Shown: positions 24,239 through 33,867, numbered from the stretch's first letter. The stretch is 44,885 nucleotides of DNA from Streptococcus parasanguinis (GCF_001073155.1 NZ_JVEE01000038.1:1-44885); one strand, 5' to 3'. Program-made: numbers and translations. The notes: generated by a model not told the origin, from the sequence alone.

Positions 24239-25066
24239 CTAGTCCCACTTCTCTGCTAAAAAACGAAGACATTCCGGTAAATGCTCTGCCCAGGCTTCTT
24301 CATGGTGGATAGCCCCAGATTGAATCCGAATGGCGATATTTTCTAAAGCTACTCCTTGTTGAATGACATCATGATAGTAACGAAGAGATGAGTCAATATA
24401 GGCTTGCTTGATATTCCCTGCCATCAGGGTTTTATCTGTATCATCAGCCTCTTCAGTCCCCACATAGATGTATATGCGTTGATCTGCATATAATTTTTTA
24501 CGCTCGATATAATGATTGAAGGCATCTTGGTGCAGCCAGTTAGCGGATGAAAAGACCCCTAAACAACCGATTTGATCTTGGTACTCTAATCCCAAGAATT
24601 GGGTAATATTTCCACCCAAGGAAGAACCAATCATGGCTGTATGTTCTCTGTCAGCAAGCGTTCGGTATTCTTGGTCAATGAAAGGTTTGACTACTTCCAT
24701 AACGAACTCTCCGTACTCAACGCCCTTGCCACCAAATTGCATTCCGGGAATATTAGATTCCTTGTATTTCCAGGCAGAGTATTCATTCATGCGTTGGAAA
24801 CCATCATTATCGATAGCAACGACAATCATGCGGCTAATATCAGGATTCCGCTTAATGGCTGGAATCACCTTCCAGGAATGACCTGCAAAAGCTTCCTTGC
24901 TATAGAGAACATTCTGGCCATCATGAAAATAGACAACAGGATAGCGTCGATCAGTATCTGTTTCATAATTCTTAGGTAATAAGACTCTCACACGACGGAT
25001 TTTTCCGGTATAAGGCACTTTCAATTCGTGTGTCTTCATATCTAAATAAAAATAGGATTTGTTCAT
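24239..25066 (-). CDS. Alpha/beta-hydrolase-fold esterase 1
   Basis: This 275-aa protein of the putative esterase family (PF00756-like) has strands RRYPVVYFHDGQNV, nucleophile elbow IGSSLGGNITQF (Ser about 148), acid region YIYVGTEEADDTD and catalytic His in IHHEEAWAEHLPE. Cytoplasmic, no signal. First gene of the three-gene operon, with a promoter about 35 bp upstream (TATAAT, extended by TGG). Homologues include ferric-enterobactin-type esterases and other acyl hydrolases, but nothing here shows the substrate. Confidence 0.82.
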   Translation of the reverse strand: MNKSYFYLDMKTHELKVPYTGKIRRVRVLLPKNYETDTDRRYPVVYFHDGQNVLYSKEAFAGHSWKVIPAIKRNPDISRMIVVAIDNDGFQRMNEYSAWKYKESNIPGMQFGGKGVEYGEFVMEVVKPFIDQEYRTLADREHTAMIGSSLGGNITQFLGLEYQDQIGCLGVFSSANWLHQDAFNHYIERKKLYADQRIYIYVGTEEADDTDKTLMAGNIKQAYIDSSLRYYHDVIQQGVALENIAIRIQSGAIHHEEAWAEHLPECLRFLAEKWD

Positions 25067-25100
25067 TGTCAGAAAACTCTCTATATTCTAAATTTTATTC

Positions 25101-25106
25101 ATTATA
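25101..25106 (-). promoter_or_regulatory. Extended -10 of the esterase/ATP-grasp operon
   Basis: TGGTATAAT on the minus strand; no good -35, consistent with an extended -10 promoter. It directly follows the trmFO terminator. Confidence 0.55.
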
Positions 25107-25119
25107 CCATTTTTAGAAG

Positions 25120-25148
25120 AAAAAGTCTGGATTTTCTCCAAACTTTTT
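25120..25148 (-). terminator. Terminator of trmFO
   Basis: AAAAAGTTTGGA, loop, TCCAGACTTTTT on the minus strand (one G.U), just after the stop at 25160. Confidence 0.8.
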
Positions 25149-25159
25149 CCTTTCTTGGG

Positions 25160-26494
25160 TTATTTTTCCATAAACTGAGCCAAATCTTGCAAGGAACGTT
25201 CGGCAATTTTCTCATAACGTTCCTTTTTATCCCGAATGCGTGGACCTTCTAGCTCCTTGATAATCCCAAAGTTAACATTCATCGGTTGGAAATGTTTGCT
25301 GTCGGCATGAGTGATATAGTGGGCCAAGCTTCCGATAGCAGTTGTTTCAGGGAAAATAGCTGCTTCTTCTCCTTTAAAGAGGCGAGCTGCATTGATCCCA
25401 GCAACTAAGCCAGAAGCTGCAGATTCAACATAGCCCTCCACTCCTGTCATTTGACCTGCAAAGAAGAGGTTTGGTTGTTTCTTAGAACGGTAGGTTTGCT
25501 CGAGGAGGTTTGGCGAGTCCATGTAAGAGTTGCGGTGCATGACGCCGTAACGAACAAACTCCGCATTTTCTAAACCGGGGATCATTTGGAAGACCCGCTT
25601 TTGCTCACCCCATTTAAGGTGAGTTTGGAAGCCAACGATATTGTAGAGGCTAGCTGCCGCATTGTCTTGGCGAAGCTGAACGACTGCGTATGGCGTCTTA
25701 AATTCCCCATCACGAGGTCCTTTGTAATCATCCGGATACTCGAGTCCAACTGGCTTCATAGGACCATAGAGCATGGTTTTAATGCCTCGTTTAGCCATGA
25801 CTTCAATTGGCATACAACCTTCGAAGTACTTTTCTTTTTCAAAAGAGTTAAGCGGGGCTTCTTCCGCGTTGACCAAAGCCTCATGGAAATCCATAAACTC
25901 TTGTTTGGTCATGGGGCAGTTGAGATAGGCTGCCTCGCCTTTGTCATAGCGAGACTTGAGATAAACCTTGTTCATATCGACTGTATTAACATCGATGATT
26001 GGTGCCGCTGCATCATAGAAATAGAAGCCATCTCCACCATTGAGCGCGTGGATTTTATCAGCTAAAGCATCGCTAGTTAGGGGTCCTGTTGCGACCACTG
26101 TGATAGCATCCGTCGGCAATTCAGTGATTTCATCGCGAATTACTTCAATCAGTGGGTGTTGGGACACCTTCTCGGTCACCCGACTAGCAAAGCCTTCTCG
26201 GTCCACTGCCAGCGCTCCACCAGCTGGTACCCGAGTCGCTTCTGCTGCTTCAAGAATGACCGAACCTAAGCGACGCATTTCTTCTTTGAGGAGCCCGACA
26301 GCATTGGTCAACGAATCCCCACGAAGAGAGTTGGAACAGACTAACTCAGCAAAATTGTCTGTTTTGTGTTGCGGAGTGGATTTGACTCCCCGCATTTCAT
26401 AAAGCTTCACCGGGATTCCCTGTTGGGCAATCTGGAAAGCCGCTTCCGAGCCAGCAAGGCCCGCACCGATAACATTGATATAAGATTGAGACAT
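25160..26494 (-). CDS. trmFO: tRNA m5U54 methyltransferase TrmFO
   Basis: This 444-aa folate/FAD-dependent enzyme methylates U54 in the T-loop of tRNA using methylene-tetrahydrofolate. The FAD site [15 protein letters not shown] is at the start, and the conserved [11 protein letters not shown] (Cys about 51) and [13 protein letters not shown] motifs are present. ATG 26494 is chosen because AGAGG precedes it and the length then matches the family; the frame extends 24 codons further upstream without conserved sequence. Promoter TGGTATAAT at 26592-26597. Older annotation name: gid. Confidence 0.95.
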   Translation of the reverse strand: MSQSYINVIGAGLAGSEAAFQIAQQGIPVKLYEMRGVKSTPQHKTDNFAELVCSNSLRGDSLTNAVGLLKEEMRRLGSVILEAAEATRVPAGGALAVDREGFASRVTEKVSQHPLIEVIRDEITELPTDAITVVATGPLTSDALADKIHALNGGDGFYFYDAAAPIIDVNTVDMNKVYLKSRYDKGEAAYLNCPMTKQEFMDFHEALVNAEEAPLNSFEKEKYFEGCMPIEVMAKRGIKTMLYGPMKPVGLEYPDDYKGPRDGEFKTPYAVVQLRQDNAAASLYNIVGFQTHLKWGEQKRVFQMIPGLENAEFVRYGVMHRNSYMDSPNLLEQTYRSKKQPNLFFAGQMTGVEGYVESAASGLVAGINAARLFKGEEAAIFPETTAIGSLAHYITHADSKHFQPMNVNFGIIKELEGPRIRDKKERYEKIAERSLQDLAQFMEK

Positions 26495-26591
26495 GACACT
26501 AATACCTCTTTGGGTGAAAACTAAATCCAGATTAAAACAAGCCTCTGGACTGTTAGACACCCACAAATCTTTCTAAATTGATACTCGGTCT

Positions 26592-26597
26592 ATTATA
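26592..26597 (-). promoter_or_regulatory. Extended -10 of trmFO
   Basis: TGGTATAAT on the minus strand, about 95 bp upstream of the chosen start and directly after the preceding terminator. Confidence 0.5.
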
Positions 26598-26611
26598 CCA
26601 AAAAGCCAGGT

Positions 26612-26641
26612 AAAAAGACAGGGAGGCTTTTCCTTCCTGTC
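26612..26641 (-). terminator. Terminator of the satD/DUF3307 operon
   Basis: GACAGG-AAGG...CCT-CCTGTC stem followed by T5 on the minus strand. Confidence 0.75.
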
Positions 26642-26663
26642 TAGACTTTAACTATTTATTTTC

Positions 26664-27371
26664 TTATAAACACAACCAAGCTGCTAAGAGGGCAGAGAGG
26701 ATACTGAATAAGGATCCAATCAAGTAATACTCCGCAAAGGCTGGATTTTCCGAAATTTTATTGTAGCGGGCGATAGATTTGGCCGTAAAGACTAGCCCGA
26801 TCGAAGCAAATTGCCCATAGACGAGACAGGCACCAATCACCAAACGCTCTAAAAAACCAATCATGGAACCAGCCCCAGTGATCGTATCCATTTTCTTCTT
26901 GCTGGTAGGTTGATACTTGGCAAACAGAATTTTAAAGGCGATATTGCTTGGTTTCCCAACTAGGAGGACATAAAAGATCAGATTTAAAGTGTCAAAGGGT
27001 AGAAGATAGGTCGTGCCATTCTTCGCTCCTAAAAGGACTAGACAGCTAATGATGGCGATATGCAAGACTTGATCCAAGGCAAAAGTCCATGCTTTTGGTA
27101 ATTTCAATTGCTTCTGCACGATCGGTTTTAAGAAATCTATTCCAGCATGAGTTAGTAAAATGACCAAGCAAATCCACCATAGATCCATATGACAGAGGGA
27201 AACGACAAACAGAGGAAGAGCTACATACAGAATATGAAGGCCGAGAACCTTCTTCTCCTGATCCTTACGATCCGCCATCTTTTGGCTTTGAAAATAATAA
27301 TCTGATAGTAAATGACAAATCAACAAGAGAATCAAGTATGGATTCACTACGATACTAGACAATCCGCTCAT
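26664..27371 (-). CDS. DUF3307-family membrane protein (SatE-like)
   Basis: This 235-aa protein has six or so hydrophobic segments: PYLILLLICHLLSDYYFQ, LGLHILYVALPLFVVSL, WWICLVILLTHAGID, LHIAIISCLVLL, LNLIFYVLLV and the C-terminal LIGSLFSILSALLAAWL. The motif HLLSDYYFQSQKMADRK near the N-terminus is typical of DUF3307 proteins. It overlaps satD by 17 bases with AAAGGAG inside satD, so the two are translated together. In S. mutans, genes of this kind follow satD in the acid-tolerance region downstream of ffh; here they are free of ffh. Biochemical role unknown. Confidence 0.75.
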   Translation of the reverse strand: MSGLSSIVVNPYLILLLICHLLSDYYFQSQKMADRKDQEKKVLGLHILYVALPLFVVSLCHMDLWWICLVILLTHAGIDFLKPIVQKQLKLPKAWTFALDQVLHIAIISCLVLLGAKNGTTYLLPFDTLNLIFYVLLVGKPSNIAFKILFAKYQPTSKKKMDTITGAGSMIGFLERLVIGACLVYGQFASIGLVFTAKSIARYNKISENPAFAEYYLIGSLFSILSALLAAWLCL

Positions 27372-28032
27372 CTTTCTCTCCTTTCACTGTGCTTTGTATA
27401 CTAGCCAGGGCAGCTGCTCTCCCCCGTAAATAAACACGGATACTACTACTCTTTAACCGTTTAGAGAGGGCACTTGGGTTGATAGCTAGTGATTGAGCCA
27501 AATCCTGCTGACTAAAGGACTCGCTATATACGGATCTCTTTAGAAGATTGAGCAAGATCTCTTCCTGACTATCCCGCCAACCTGAACGAATGGCTTCTCC
27601 AGAAGCGATGAGGGCGTTCACAAAAAAGTCTTGGTTTTCCTTCCCGCTTGAAAAATAAATCTGTGTACTGCCATAGTCATTTTTCTGATGAACAAAATTG
27701 ATGGCTGCGCGTGCATTCCAATAAGCTGGACCATCTGCTCCAACACTTTGCAAGGGATCAATAGCTGTTACAATCTCCCCGAGGCCAATCCCAAAACGAA
27801 GTTGAGTAGGGGTCAGTTCTGAACGCAGGGTATCAATGATTTGAAAAATAGGAGCATCCACTTTTAAAAGTGCCTGAAACTCATCCCCCAAGGTCAAAGT
27901 AAAACGGGATGCCAGGTAATCTCCAAATAATTCGTTCATCTTTTGAAGCGTTTTTCCTACCTGTTTTTGCAGGTCAAGACGTTCTTGAACCATTTTGGAA
28001 TCAATGACATCTGCAATCAAAGCAAGATACAT
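27355..28032 (-). CDS. satD: SatD family protein with C-terminal helix-turn-helix
   Basis: This 225-aa protein has an N-terminal alpha/beta domain with ADVIDSK and FTLTLGDEFQALL (about 45-57), which resembles the core strand-turn-strand of nucleotide cyclases/GGDEF proteins. The C-terminal DNA-binding-like segment is FSQQDLAQSLAINPSALSKRLKSS (about 172-196), a typical helix-turn-helix. AAGGAGG precedes the ATG. Three operator-like palindromes sit over its promoter, so autoregulation is plausible. The family name comes from secretion/acid-tolerance genes of S. mutans; molecular function is not established. The cyclase resemblance is my reading of one motif. Confidence 0.75.
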   Translation of the reverse strand: MYLALIADVIDSKMVQERLDLQKQVGKTLQKMNELFGDYLASRFTLTLGDEFQALLKVDAPIFQIIDTLRSELTPTQLRFGIGLGEIVTAIDPLQSVGADGPAYWNARAAINFVHQKNDYGSTQIYFSSGKENQDFFVNALIASGEAIRSGWRDSQEEILLNLLKRSVYSESFSQQDLAQSLAINPSALSKRLKSSSIRVYLRGRAAALASIQSTVKGEKDERIV

Positions 28033-28046
28033 AAGCCCACCTCCTT

Positions 28047-28122
28047 ATGTCTATTATAACGAAAAAAAGCAAAAATGTCTATTATAACAGACATTTTAAA
28101 AAATTGTCGTTATAATAGACAT
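28047..28122 (-). promoter_or_regulatory. Three tandem palindromic operator-promoter elements before satD
   Basis: ATGTCTATTATAACGA (28047-28062), ATGTCTATTATAACAGACAT (28075-28094, perfect ATGTCT/AGACAT arms) and ATTGTCGTTATAATAGACAT (28103-28122). Each carries a TATAAT-type -10 in its centre, so a repressor bound here would block polymerase directly. The spacing between copies is 28 bp. Confidence 0.65.
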
Positions 28123-28138
28123 CTAATCATTTAAAAGA

Positions 28139-30220
28139 TTATTTCACTTTTTCTTCTTCGTAGTCCCCATTGCTACATACGACTTGTTTGCCACCGCCAC
28201 GGACTTTCTTCTCAACTAAGTAATGACCACATTTTGGACAGTCACGGCCAATTGGCTTGTCCCAAGAAGTAAATTCACAGTCTGGGTAGCGATTACAGCC
28301 ATAGAAAATACGATTTCGTTTGGTTTTACGCTCAATGATTTGTCCCTGGTGACAGTTTGGACACTCCACCCCGATTTCTTTGACAATGGCTTGAGTATGA
28401 CGACAATCTGGGAAATTACTACAAGCATAGAACTTACCAAAACGTCCTAATTTAATCACCATCGGGCTGCCACAGACTTCACAATCAAAACCAGCTGGTT
28501 CGTCTTTGATTTGGATTTTTTCCATCTCTTCTTCAGCCTTGGCGACTTCTTTAGAGAATGGTTTGTAGAAGGCATCAATGACTTTTTGCCACTCTTCTTT
28601 TCCGAGTTCGACATCATCGAGTTTCCCTTCCATCTCCGCTGTGAAGGTCACATTAACGATATCTGGGAAAAATTCAACAATCAGTTTATTAACGATCTCC
28701 CCTAATTCCGTTGGTTCAAAGCGTTTGGCTACCAGCTTCACATAATAGCGTTTTTGAATGGTCTCAATCGTCGGAGCATAGGTTGAAGGACGACCTACTC
28801 CATTTTCCTCCAGCGTCTTAATCAAGGTCGCTTCAGAATAACGAGCCGGTGGTTGGGTAAAGTGTTGCTCAGGCTTGCTATTGACCTGCTTGACGATATC
28901 ACCTTCTACCATATCCGGCAACATCTTGTTCTTATCTGAATCATTATAAATCGCCAAATAACCATCAAACTTCACCTGGCTCCCATTTGCCGTATACTGA
29001 ACCCCATTTTGACCTAAACGGACATTCATAGTATCAAAGACAGCTGCCGTCATCTGGCTAGCGACAAAACGGTTCCAAATCAGGGTGTAGAGTTTCAATT
29101 GGTCTTTGTCCAAGTATTTAGCAATGCTCTCAGGAGTATTGAAAACGCTAGACGGACGAATCGCTTCATGGGCATCTTGGGCACCAGAAGCATTCTTCAC
29201 ACGGCTTCCATGCTTAGAATATTTCTCACCGAAGCGATCCACGATAAAGTTAGCTGCCTCATTTTGTGCAACCGGACTGATCCGTGTGGAGTCGGTACGC
29301 ATATAGGTAATCAAACCTTGAACACCAGAGCCAATATTGATTCCTTCGTACAATTGCTGAGCGACCATCATGGTCTTGCGTGTACGAAAGTTGATCTTAT
29401 TAGCTGCATCCATCTGCATAGAAGAGGTGGTGTAAGGAAGTGGTGCATTCCGACGACGTTCTTTCTTTTCAACTTTTTCAACGGTAAAATCTTTGCCATC
29501 TAAGCGTTCAAGAACTGCTTTCACCTCTTCATTGGTGTTGAGCTTCATCTTCTTGCCATCAATCCCATAGAAGCTAGCTTGGAATTGTTTGGTCCCTTTT
29601 TTGAAGACACCATCAATGGTCCAGTATTCTTCCGGCTTGAAATCATTGATTTCATTTTCGCGATCAATGATTAATTTGAGGGCAACAGATTGCACGCGCC
29701 CTGCAGAAAGTCCTTTTTTGACCTTTTTCCAAAGAATTGGGGAGATCGAATACCCTACAATCCGGTCCAAGACCCGACGTGCTTGTTGGGCATCGACCAA
29801 GTCCGTATCGATTTGACGCGGTTCTTTAAAGGCATTTTTGACCGCATCCTTAGTGATTTCGTTAAAGACCACACGGTTCTTTTCTTTGGCATCCAAGTTC
29901 AAAATATGAGCCAAATGCCAAGAAATAGCTTCTCCTTCTCGGTCCGGGTCACTTGCGAGAAAGACTTGTTTGGCTTTTTTAGCTTCTTTTTTCAAATCAT
30001 TGATCAAGGGACCTTTTCCGCGAATATTGATATACTCCGGTTCATAGTTATTGTCGAAGTCAATCGACATGGTTGATTTTTTCAGGTCCCGAATATGGCC
30101 AACACTAGCCATGACTTTGTAGTTACGACCAAGGTATTTTTCGATTGTTTTCGCCTTGGCAGGAGACTCCACAATCACCAAATTTTTCTTGGTTGTACTG
30201 CTTTTCTTTTTTGTTACCAC
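28139..30220 (-). CDS. topA: DNA topoisomerase I
   Basis: This 693-aa type IA topoisomerase relaxes negative supercoils. It has the Toprim domain [17 protein letters not shown] and the acidic motif [16 protein letters not shown], active-site Tyr in [12 protein letters not shown], then three C-terminal zinc-finger units: CEVCGSP...CSNFPDC, CPNCHQG...CNRYPDC and CPKCGHY...CSNGDYEEE. The third has only three of four cysteines. Start is GTG (30220) after GAGGG. A good promoter lies at 30254-30282. dprA-topA order is conserved in streptococci. Confidence 0.96.
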   Translation of the reverse strand: MVTKKKSSTTKKNLVIVESPAKAKTIEKYLGRNYKVMASVGHIRDLKKSTMSIDFDNNYEPEYINIRGKGPLINDLKKEAKKAKQVFLASDPDREGEAISWHLAHILNLDAKEKNRVVFNEITKDAVKNAFKEPRQIDTDLVDAQQARRVLDRIVGYSISPILWKKVKKGLSAGRVQSVALKLIIDRENEINDFKPEEYWTIDGVFKKGTKQFQASFYGIDGKKMKLNTNEEVKAVLERLDGKDFTVEKVEKKERRRNAPLPYTTSSMQMDAANKINFRTRKTMMVAQQLYEGINIGSGVQGLITYMRTDSTRISPVAQNEAANFIVDRFGEKYSKHGSRVKNASGAQDAHEAIRPSSVFNTPESIAKYLDKDQLKLYTLIWNRFVASQMTAAVFDTMNVRLGQNGVQYTANGSQVKFDGYLAIYNDSDKNKMLPDMVEGDIVKQVNSKPEQHFTQPPARYSEATLIKTLEENGVGRPSTYAPTIETIQKRYYVKLVAKRFEPTELGEIVNKLIVEFFPDIVNVTFTAEMEGKLDDVELGKEEWQKVIDAFYKPFSKEVAKAEEEMEKIQIKDEPAGFDCEVCGSPMVIKLGRFGKFYACSNFPDCRHTQAIVKEIGVECPNCHQGQIIERKTKRNRIFYGCNRYPDCEFTSWDKPIGRDCPKCGHYLVEKKVRGGGKQVVCSNGDYEEEKVK

Positions 30221-30253
30221 GTTTTATCCCTCTGTATTGTATAAATCTCATTG

Positions 30254-30282
30254 AGTTTAATACATTTTAAGAAAGATGTCAA
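30254..30282 (-). promoter_or_regulatory. topA promoter
   Basis: On the minus strand TTGACA (30282-30277), 17-bp spacer, TAAACT (30259-30254). Confidence 0.65.
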
Positions 30283-30306
30283 CTAGGAACTTCTCCTATA
30301 GGAAAA

Positions 30307-31161
30307 TCACAATTCGTATTTAAATTCATCAAGAATGTCCTGGCCTGATGTGACAAGCTTTGCACCTTCTTGAATCAAGTGATGGCAGCCTGCAGATTTT
30401 CCATCTAAAATATCTCCTGGAATAGCAAAAACATCTCGTCCTTCCTCCATGGCACGCTCACAAGTAATTAAACTTCCTGAACGAAGTCGTGCCTCTGCCA
30501 CAATCACAGCCTGACAGATTCCTGCAATGATGCGATTTCTCTCAGGAAAATGAAACTTCAAAGGAGCCTGTCCTGGTCCATACTCGCTCAAGACAAGATG
30601 ATACTCGCCCATGTGCATCTGTAGTCTTTGGTTACTCTTGGGATAAAAAACATCCAGCCCCGTTCCTATCACTCCGATGGTCTTACCACCATTTCGGATA
30701 CTGGCATAATGTGCAGTCGCATCAATCCCTTTTGCAAGTCCACTGACGATGACCAGTTCATTCCCAAGTTCCTTAATAATTTTCTCTACAGATCGTACCC
30801 CCTCTCGCGTTGTCTCTCGAGCTCCTACGACTGCAATCTTCGGTTTGGTTAACAGCTCCAAATCTCCTTGGTAAAAAAGGAGTGCAGGAGGATTGTAGAT
30901 CTGTAGCAATTCCTCAGGGTATTCAGGATCAAAAATGGATAAAGATGGGAATCGTTCAAAGTCTTTGTGTAATTGGTCGTCATCTAGTTGCCGGTATTTG
31001 TCTACAAAATGAATTATACTGCGACAGCCAGCTATCCTTGCTATCTCTTCTAAGCTTGGCAAGATTTGATCTTTCTTACAGTAATCTAAGACTCTCAAGA
31101 CTTGCTCATTTGATAAACCGGCTGCTTTTAATTTAAAGATTTCAAATTTCTCCATGGTCAC
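30307..31161 (-). CDS. dprA: DNA processing protein DprA
   Basis: This 284-aa protein binds incoming single-stranded DNA during transformation and loads RecA. The extended Rossmann fold is clear: VVGARETTREGVRSVEKI, VSGLAKGIDATAHYASI, GGKTIGVIGTGLDVFYP, SEYGPGQAPLKFHFPERNR and SGSLITCERAMEEGRDVFAIPG. The N-terminal SAM-like domain is present. The GTG at 31161 is used because the resulting N-terminus has the length I remember for pneumococcal DprA; an ATG at 31155 is the alternative. A competence box lies about 25 bp upstream (31184-31191), so expression should follow SigX/ComX. Confidence 0.95.
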   Translation of the reverse strand: MTMEKFEIFKLKAAGLSNEQVLRVLDYCKKDQILPSLEEIARIAGCRSIIHFVDKYRQLDDDQLHKDFERFPSLSIFDPEYPEELLQIYNPPALLFYQGDLELLTKPKIAVVGARETTREGVRSVEKIIKELGNELVIVSGLAKGIDATAHYASIRNGGKTIGVIGTGLDVFYPKSNQRLQMHMGEYHLVLSEYGPGQAPLKFHFPERNRIIAGICQAVIVAEARLRSGSLITCERAMEEGRDVFAIPGDILDGKSAGCHHLIQEGAKLVTSGQDILDEFKYEL

Positions 31162-31183
31162 CTTCTACTTCCTCTCACTTATT

Positions 31184-31191
31184 TATTCGAA
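31184..31191 (-). promoter_or_regulatory. SigX (ComX) competence box of dprA
   Basis: TTCGAATA on the minus strand, preceded by a T-rich run. The streptococcal cin-box consensus is TACGAATA, so seven of eight positions match. It places dprA among the late competence genes. Confidence 0.7.
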
Positions 31192-31200
31192 AAAGAAAAG

Positions 31201-31229
31201 AAAAAAGCTCTATTTCTAGAACTTTTTTT
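31201..31229 (-). terminator. Terminator overlapping the ROK gene stop
   Basis: AAAAAGTTCTA...TAGAGCTTTTTT on the minus strand. The 5' arm includes the TAG stop. It insulates dprA from the upstream operon. Confidence 0.75.
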
Positions 31230-32145
31230 GATTTGGTGATGAATAAAAGTAGGCTGCAGCGCCAATTAGGTTGCTCTCATTATGAAAGCGAGCCGCTTGA
31301 ATGGGCAAAGCCTCAAATTGTTCGTGCCCTCTTTGAGAGAGCAGGTCATTGTATTGGTGATTGATTTCATAGATCAGTAGCGGTTGGCTACTAACGCCCC
31401 CTCCAATGGTCACCTTCTCAAGTCGCAACAAAGATTGAAGATTAAAAATCAGAATAGCAATATCATGACAATACTCCTGAAACAAGGTTGTCAGTTCCTC
31501 GTTACCCCCTTGGTCAAGAGCCTTGAATACAGCTATACCATCTGCCTTTTCTAGGTTCAAGATGTGACTAGCCTTCTCAACAAATTGAACAGCTGAACCG
31601 GTGTTTTCCAAAAGATTGGAAATGCCTTGCAAAAAGAGTTCTCGATGAAAACGACGATTTTCGGGCGTTCTTTCTGTCTTATTAATAGACCGAATGTATT
31701 CTGTCAGTTGCCATCCACTCAATAAATCACCGTTAGAAATAAGAGCAAGGCCAACTCCTGTCCCTAAGACCAAGGTCGCCCCGCACGGACAATCTTTTAG
31801 ATTGCCAAGCCTTGCTTCTGCTAGACCTGCGGCTACTCCATCATTGAGAACAGTGACTGGTACTTGAAATATTTGTTGCAATCTACTAGCCAGAGGAATG
31901 TTGCGCAAATAAGGGATGAGACCGCCTCGAAAGACAAAGCCAAGTGTCTTTTGGATCTCACCAGGACAAGAAATGGCGATTCCGTCTATTTGTTCCCGAA
32001 CAGGTGTAACGATTTCTTCTAATCCTTGCCAAAACTCCTCAATCGTAGGTGGCGTCGGGATCTTGTCTGTATGAACCAAGTGATAGTTCAGATCCATCAG
32101 ACCGTACTTAATAAAGGTTCCCCCAATATCGATGGTAAATAGCAT
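31216..32145 (-). CDS. ROK family protein (sugar kinase-like)
   Basis: This 309-aa protein has the phosphate-1 motif FTIDIGGTFIKYGLMD at its N-terminus, LNDGVAAGLAEARLG and the ROK glycine motif LVLGTGVGLALISNGDLLSG, and the adenosine motif VTIGGGVSSQP near the C-terminus. The CxCGxxGCxE zinc signature found in many ROK glucokinases is not present, so it may belong to the zinc-free branch. No DNA-binding domain precedes it, so it is a kinase rather than a repressor. It starts three bases after the rnhB stop and is probably co-transcribed with rbgA-rnhB. Substrate unknown. Confidence 0.82.
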   Translation of the reverse strand: MLFTIDIGGTFIKYGLMDLNYHLVHTDKIPTPPTIEEFWQGLEEIVTPVREQIDGIAISCPGEIQKTLGFVFRGGLIPYLRNIPLASRLQQIFQVPVTVLNDGVAAGLAEARLGNLKDCPCGATLVLGTGVGLALISNGDLLSGWQLTEYIRSINKTERTPENRRFHRELFLQGISNLLENTGSAVQFVEKASHILNLEKADGIAVFKALDQGGNEELTTLFQEYCHDIAILIFNLQSLLRLEKVTIGGGVSSQPLLIYEINHQYNDLLSQRGHEQFEALPIQAARFHNESNLIGAAAYFYSSPNQKKF

Positions 32146-32148
32146 AGC

Positions 32149-32916
32149 CTAATCCTCACACATTGATTTGACAGGTTCAAATGAACGCCGGTGGATAGGA
32201 GTCACTCCCAGCTTGTGCAGACCAGCAAGGTGATTAGCCGTCCCATAGCCAGCGTTCTGCGCAAAATCATACCCCGGATATTCTAGATCAAACTCTTCCA
32301 TCATCTGATCCCGAGTCACCTTGGCTACGATGGATGCTGCAGCAATGGATAAGGAATTAGCATCTCCTTTGATGATACTAGTTTGGGGAATAGGAAAATC
32401 TAACTTCATAGCATCAATCAAAAGATGCTGGGGTTGAGGCTCTAGCTGACCAATGGCTTCCATCATGGCTAGCTTCGTAGCTTCATAGATATTAACCTGG
32501 TCTATCACTTGATTATCCTTGATGCCGATTCCGATCGCAACGGCGTTTTGGAGCACAGCTTCATAGATTTCCTTATGTTTGGATTTCGGAATCTTTTTAC
32601 TATCGTTGAGGCCAGAAATCTTGCAACCTTTCGGCAAGATCACGGCAGCTGCAACAACTGGTCCCGCTAATGGGCCACGTCCCACTTCGTCTACTCCTGC
32701 AATGAGCTCAATCTCACGCGCATAGCATTCTTTTTCATAGGCCAGCATTCCTTCTAAGCGCTCATCTTCATCTAAACGTTTTTGGATTTCTTTTTTTCGC
32801 TTTGCGATCGCTTGGATCACACCAGATCGGCTATCCTGTTCCAATTCAGTCAATAAAGGATCGTCTAACCGCTGAATGCTTGCTAATCGTTCTTTAATTC
32901 CCTTAATGGTTGCCAT
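32149..32916 (-). CDS. rnhB: Ribonuclease HII
   Basis: This 255-aa enzyme removes ribonucleotides from DNA. The signature [20 protein letters not shown] (catalytic Asp and Glu) is followed by [26 protein letters not shown] and [13 protein letters not shown] with the remaining metal ligands. An N-terminal extension of about 70 residues ([18 protein letters not shown]) is characteristic of Firmicute RNase HII. ATG 32916 lies 14 bases inside the end of rbgA, so the pair is translationally coupled. Confidence 0.95.
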   Translation of the reverse strand: MATIKGIKERLASIQRLDDPLLTELEQDSRSGVIQAIAKRKKEIQKRLDEDERLEGMLAYEKECYAREIELIAGVDEVGRGPLAGPVVAAAVILPKGCKISGLNDSKKIPKSKHKEIYEAVLQNAVAIGIGIKDNQVIDQVNIYEATKLAMMEAIGQLEPQPQHLLIDAMKLDFPIPQTSIIKGDANSLSIAAASIVAKVTRDQMMEEFDLEYPGYDFAQNAGYGTANHLAGLHKLGVTPIHRRSFEPVKSMCED

Positions 32917-33754
32917 CAATTTCCCCTACTCGATCCAGCGTATACCGTCCCAATTTTCCATCGCGAACATCTTTGACAAAGAGTTGGTAAAAACGGTCGT
33001 AATCTTCACGAAATCCTAATTTCTGGGTCATCTCCATAATGATTTCAGGAGCTTCTTGTTCCAGATCCATTTGTTTAAAACGTTCCTGCAAAACTGCTGG
33101 GTAGTGCTCTTTAAAATAGTTAAGGCCAAAGATGGTCACTTCATCCATTGGAAGCAACTGGTCCTTGATGGCGCCTGTTAAGGCGAGTTTTAAGGCCACT
33201 TCTTCATCTTCAAACTTGGGCCAGAGAATCCCTGGAGTATCCAAGATTTCAAGATCCTTATTCGTTTTCAACCATTGTTGCCCCTTAGTCACGCCTGGTT
33301 TATTCCCAACAACAGCAATCTTTTTCCCCGCTAAGCGGTTCATCAGAGTTGATTTCCCAGCATTAGGAATCCCGATGATCATGGTCCGAAGGGTTTCAAT
33401 CTGAATCCCTCGTTCCTTTTGACGGGCAATTTTATCGGCCATCAAACTCTTAGCAGCATCTGTGACCTTCTTAACCGTAGATTGCTCTTTGGAGTTAATG
33501 GCTAGGGTTTTGATCCCTTGTGATTCGAAATAGTCCTGCCATTCTTTTGTCGCCACAGGATCGGCCAAGTCTACCTTGTTTAAAATCATTAATTTAGGCT
33601 TATCACCAACAATTTTTGTTAACATAGGATTTTGGCTTGATAGTGGCAAACGAGCATCTACCAAAACCGTCACAAAATCCACAAATTTTAAATTTTCTTG
33701 TACTTGTCTTCTAGCTTTGGACATGTGTCCAGGAAACCATTGAATAGTTGCCAT
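32903..33754 (-). CDS. rbgA: Ribosome biogenesis GTPase RbgA (YlqF)
   Basis: This 283-aa circularly permuted GTPase acts in late 50S assembly. G4 (LNKVDLAD) precedes G1 ([16 protein letters not shown]) and G3 (DTPGILWP), as expected for YlqF/YawG proteins. The N-terminal [14 protein letters not shown] motif is diagnostic. ATG 33754 is chosen over the longer frame because GGAAGTGAG precedes it and conserved sequence begins there. It heads the rbgA-rnhB-ROK operon; an extended -10 (TGGTATAAT) is at 33787-33792. Confidence 0.95.
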   Translation of the reverse strand: MATIQWFPGHMSKARRQVQENLKFVDFVTVLVDARLPLSSQNPMLTKIVGDKPKLMILNKVDLADPVATKEWQDYFESQGIKTLAINSKEQSTVKKVTDAAKSLMADKIARQKERGIQIETLRTMIIGIPNAGKSTLMNRLAGKKIAVVGNKPGVTKGQQWLKTNKDLEILDTPGILWPKFEDEEVALKLALTGAIKDQLLPMDEVTIFGLNYFKEHYPAVLQERFKQMDLEQEAPEIIMEMTQKLGFREDYDRFYQLFVKDVRDGKLGRYTLDRVGEIDGNH

Positions 33755-33786
33755 AATCTCACTTCCTTTCCAGTTCAATCTCTTCT

Positions 33787-33792
33787 ATTATA
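33787..33792 (-). promoter_or_regulatory. Extended -10 of rbgA operon
   Basis: TGGTATAAT on the minus strand, 33 bp upstream of the start. No strong -35. Confidence 0.5.
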
Positions 33793-33831
33793 CCATGTTT
33801 TCTTGAATTCTCAGTGATTAATAAAAATACT

Positions 33832-33856
33832 AAAAAGAAGCCACCGAAGTAACTTC
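33832..33856 (-). terminator. Terminator of the ATP-cone gene
   Basis: GAAGTTAC, tetraloop TTCG, GTGGCTTC with G.U pairs, then T5 on the minus strand. Confidence 0.7.
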
Positions 33857-33867
33857 TATTTTATATT

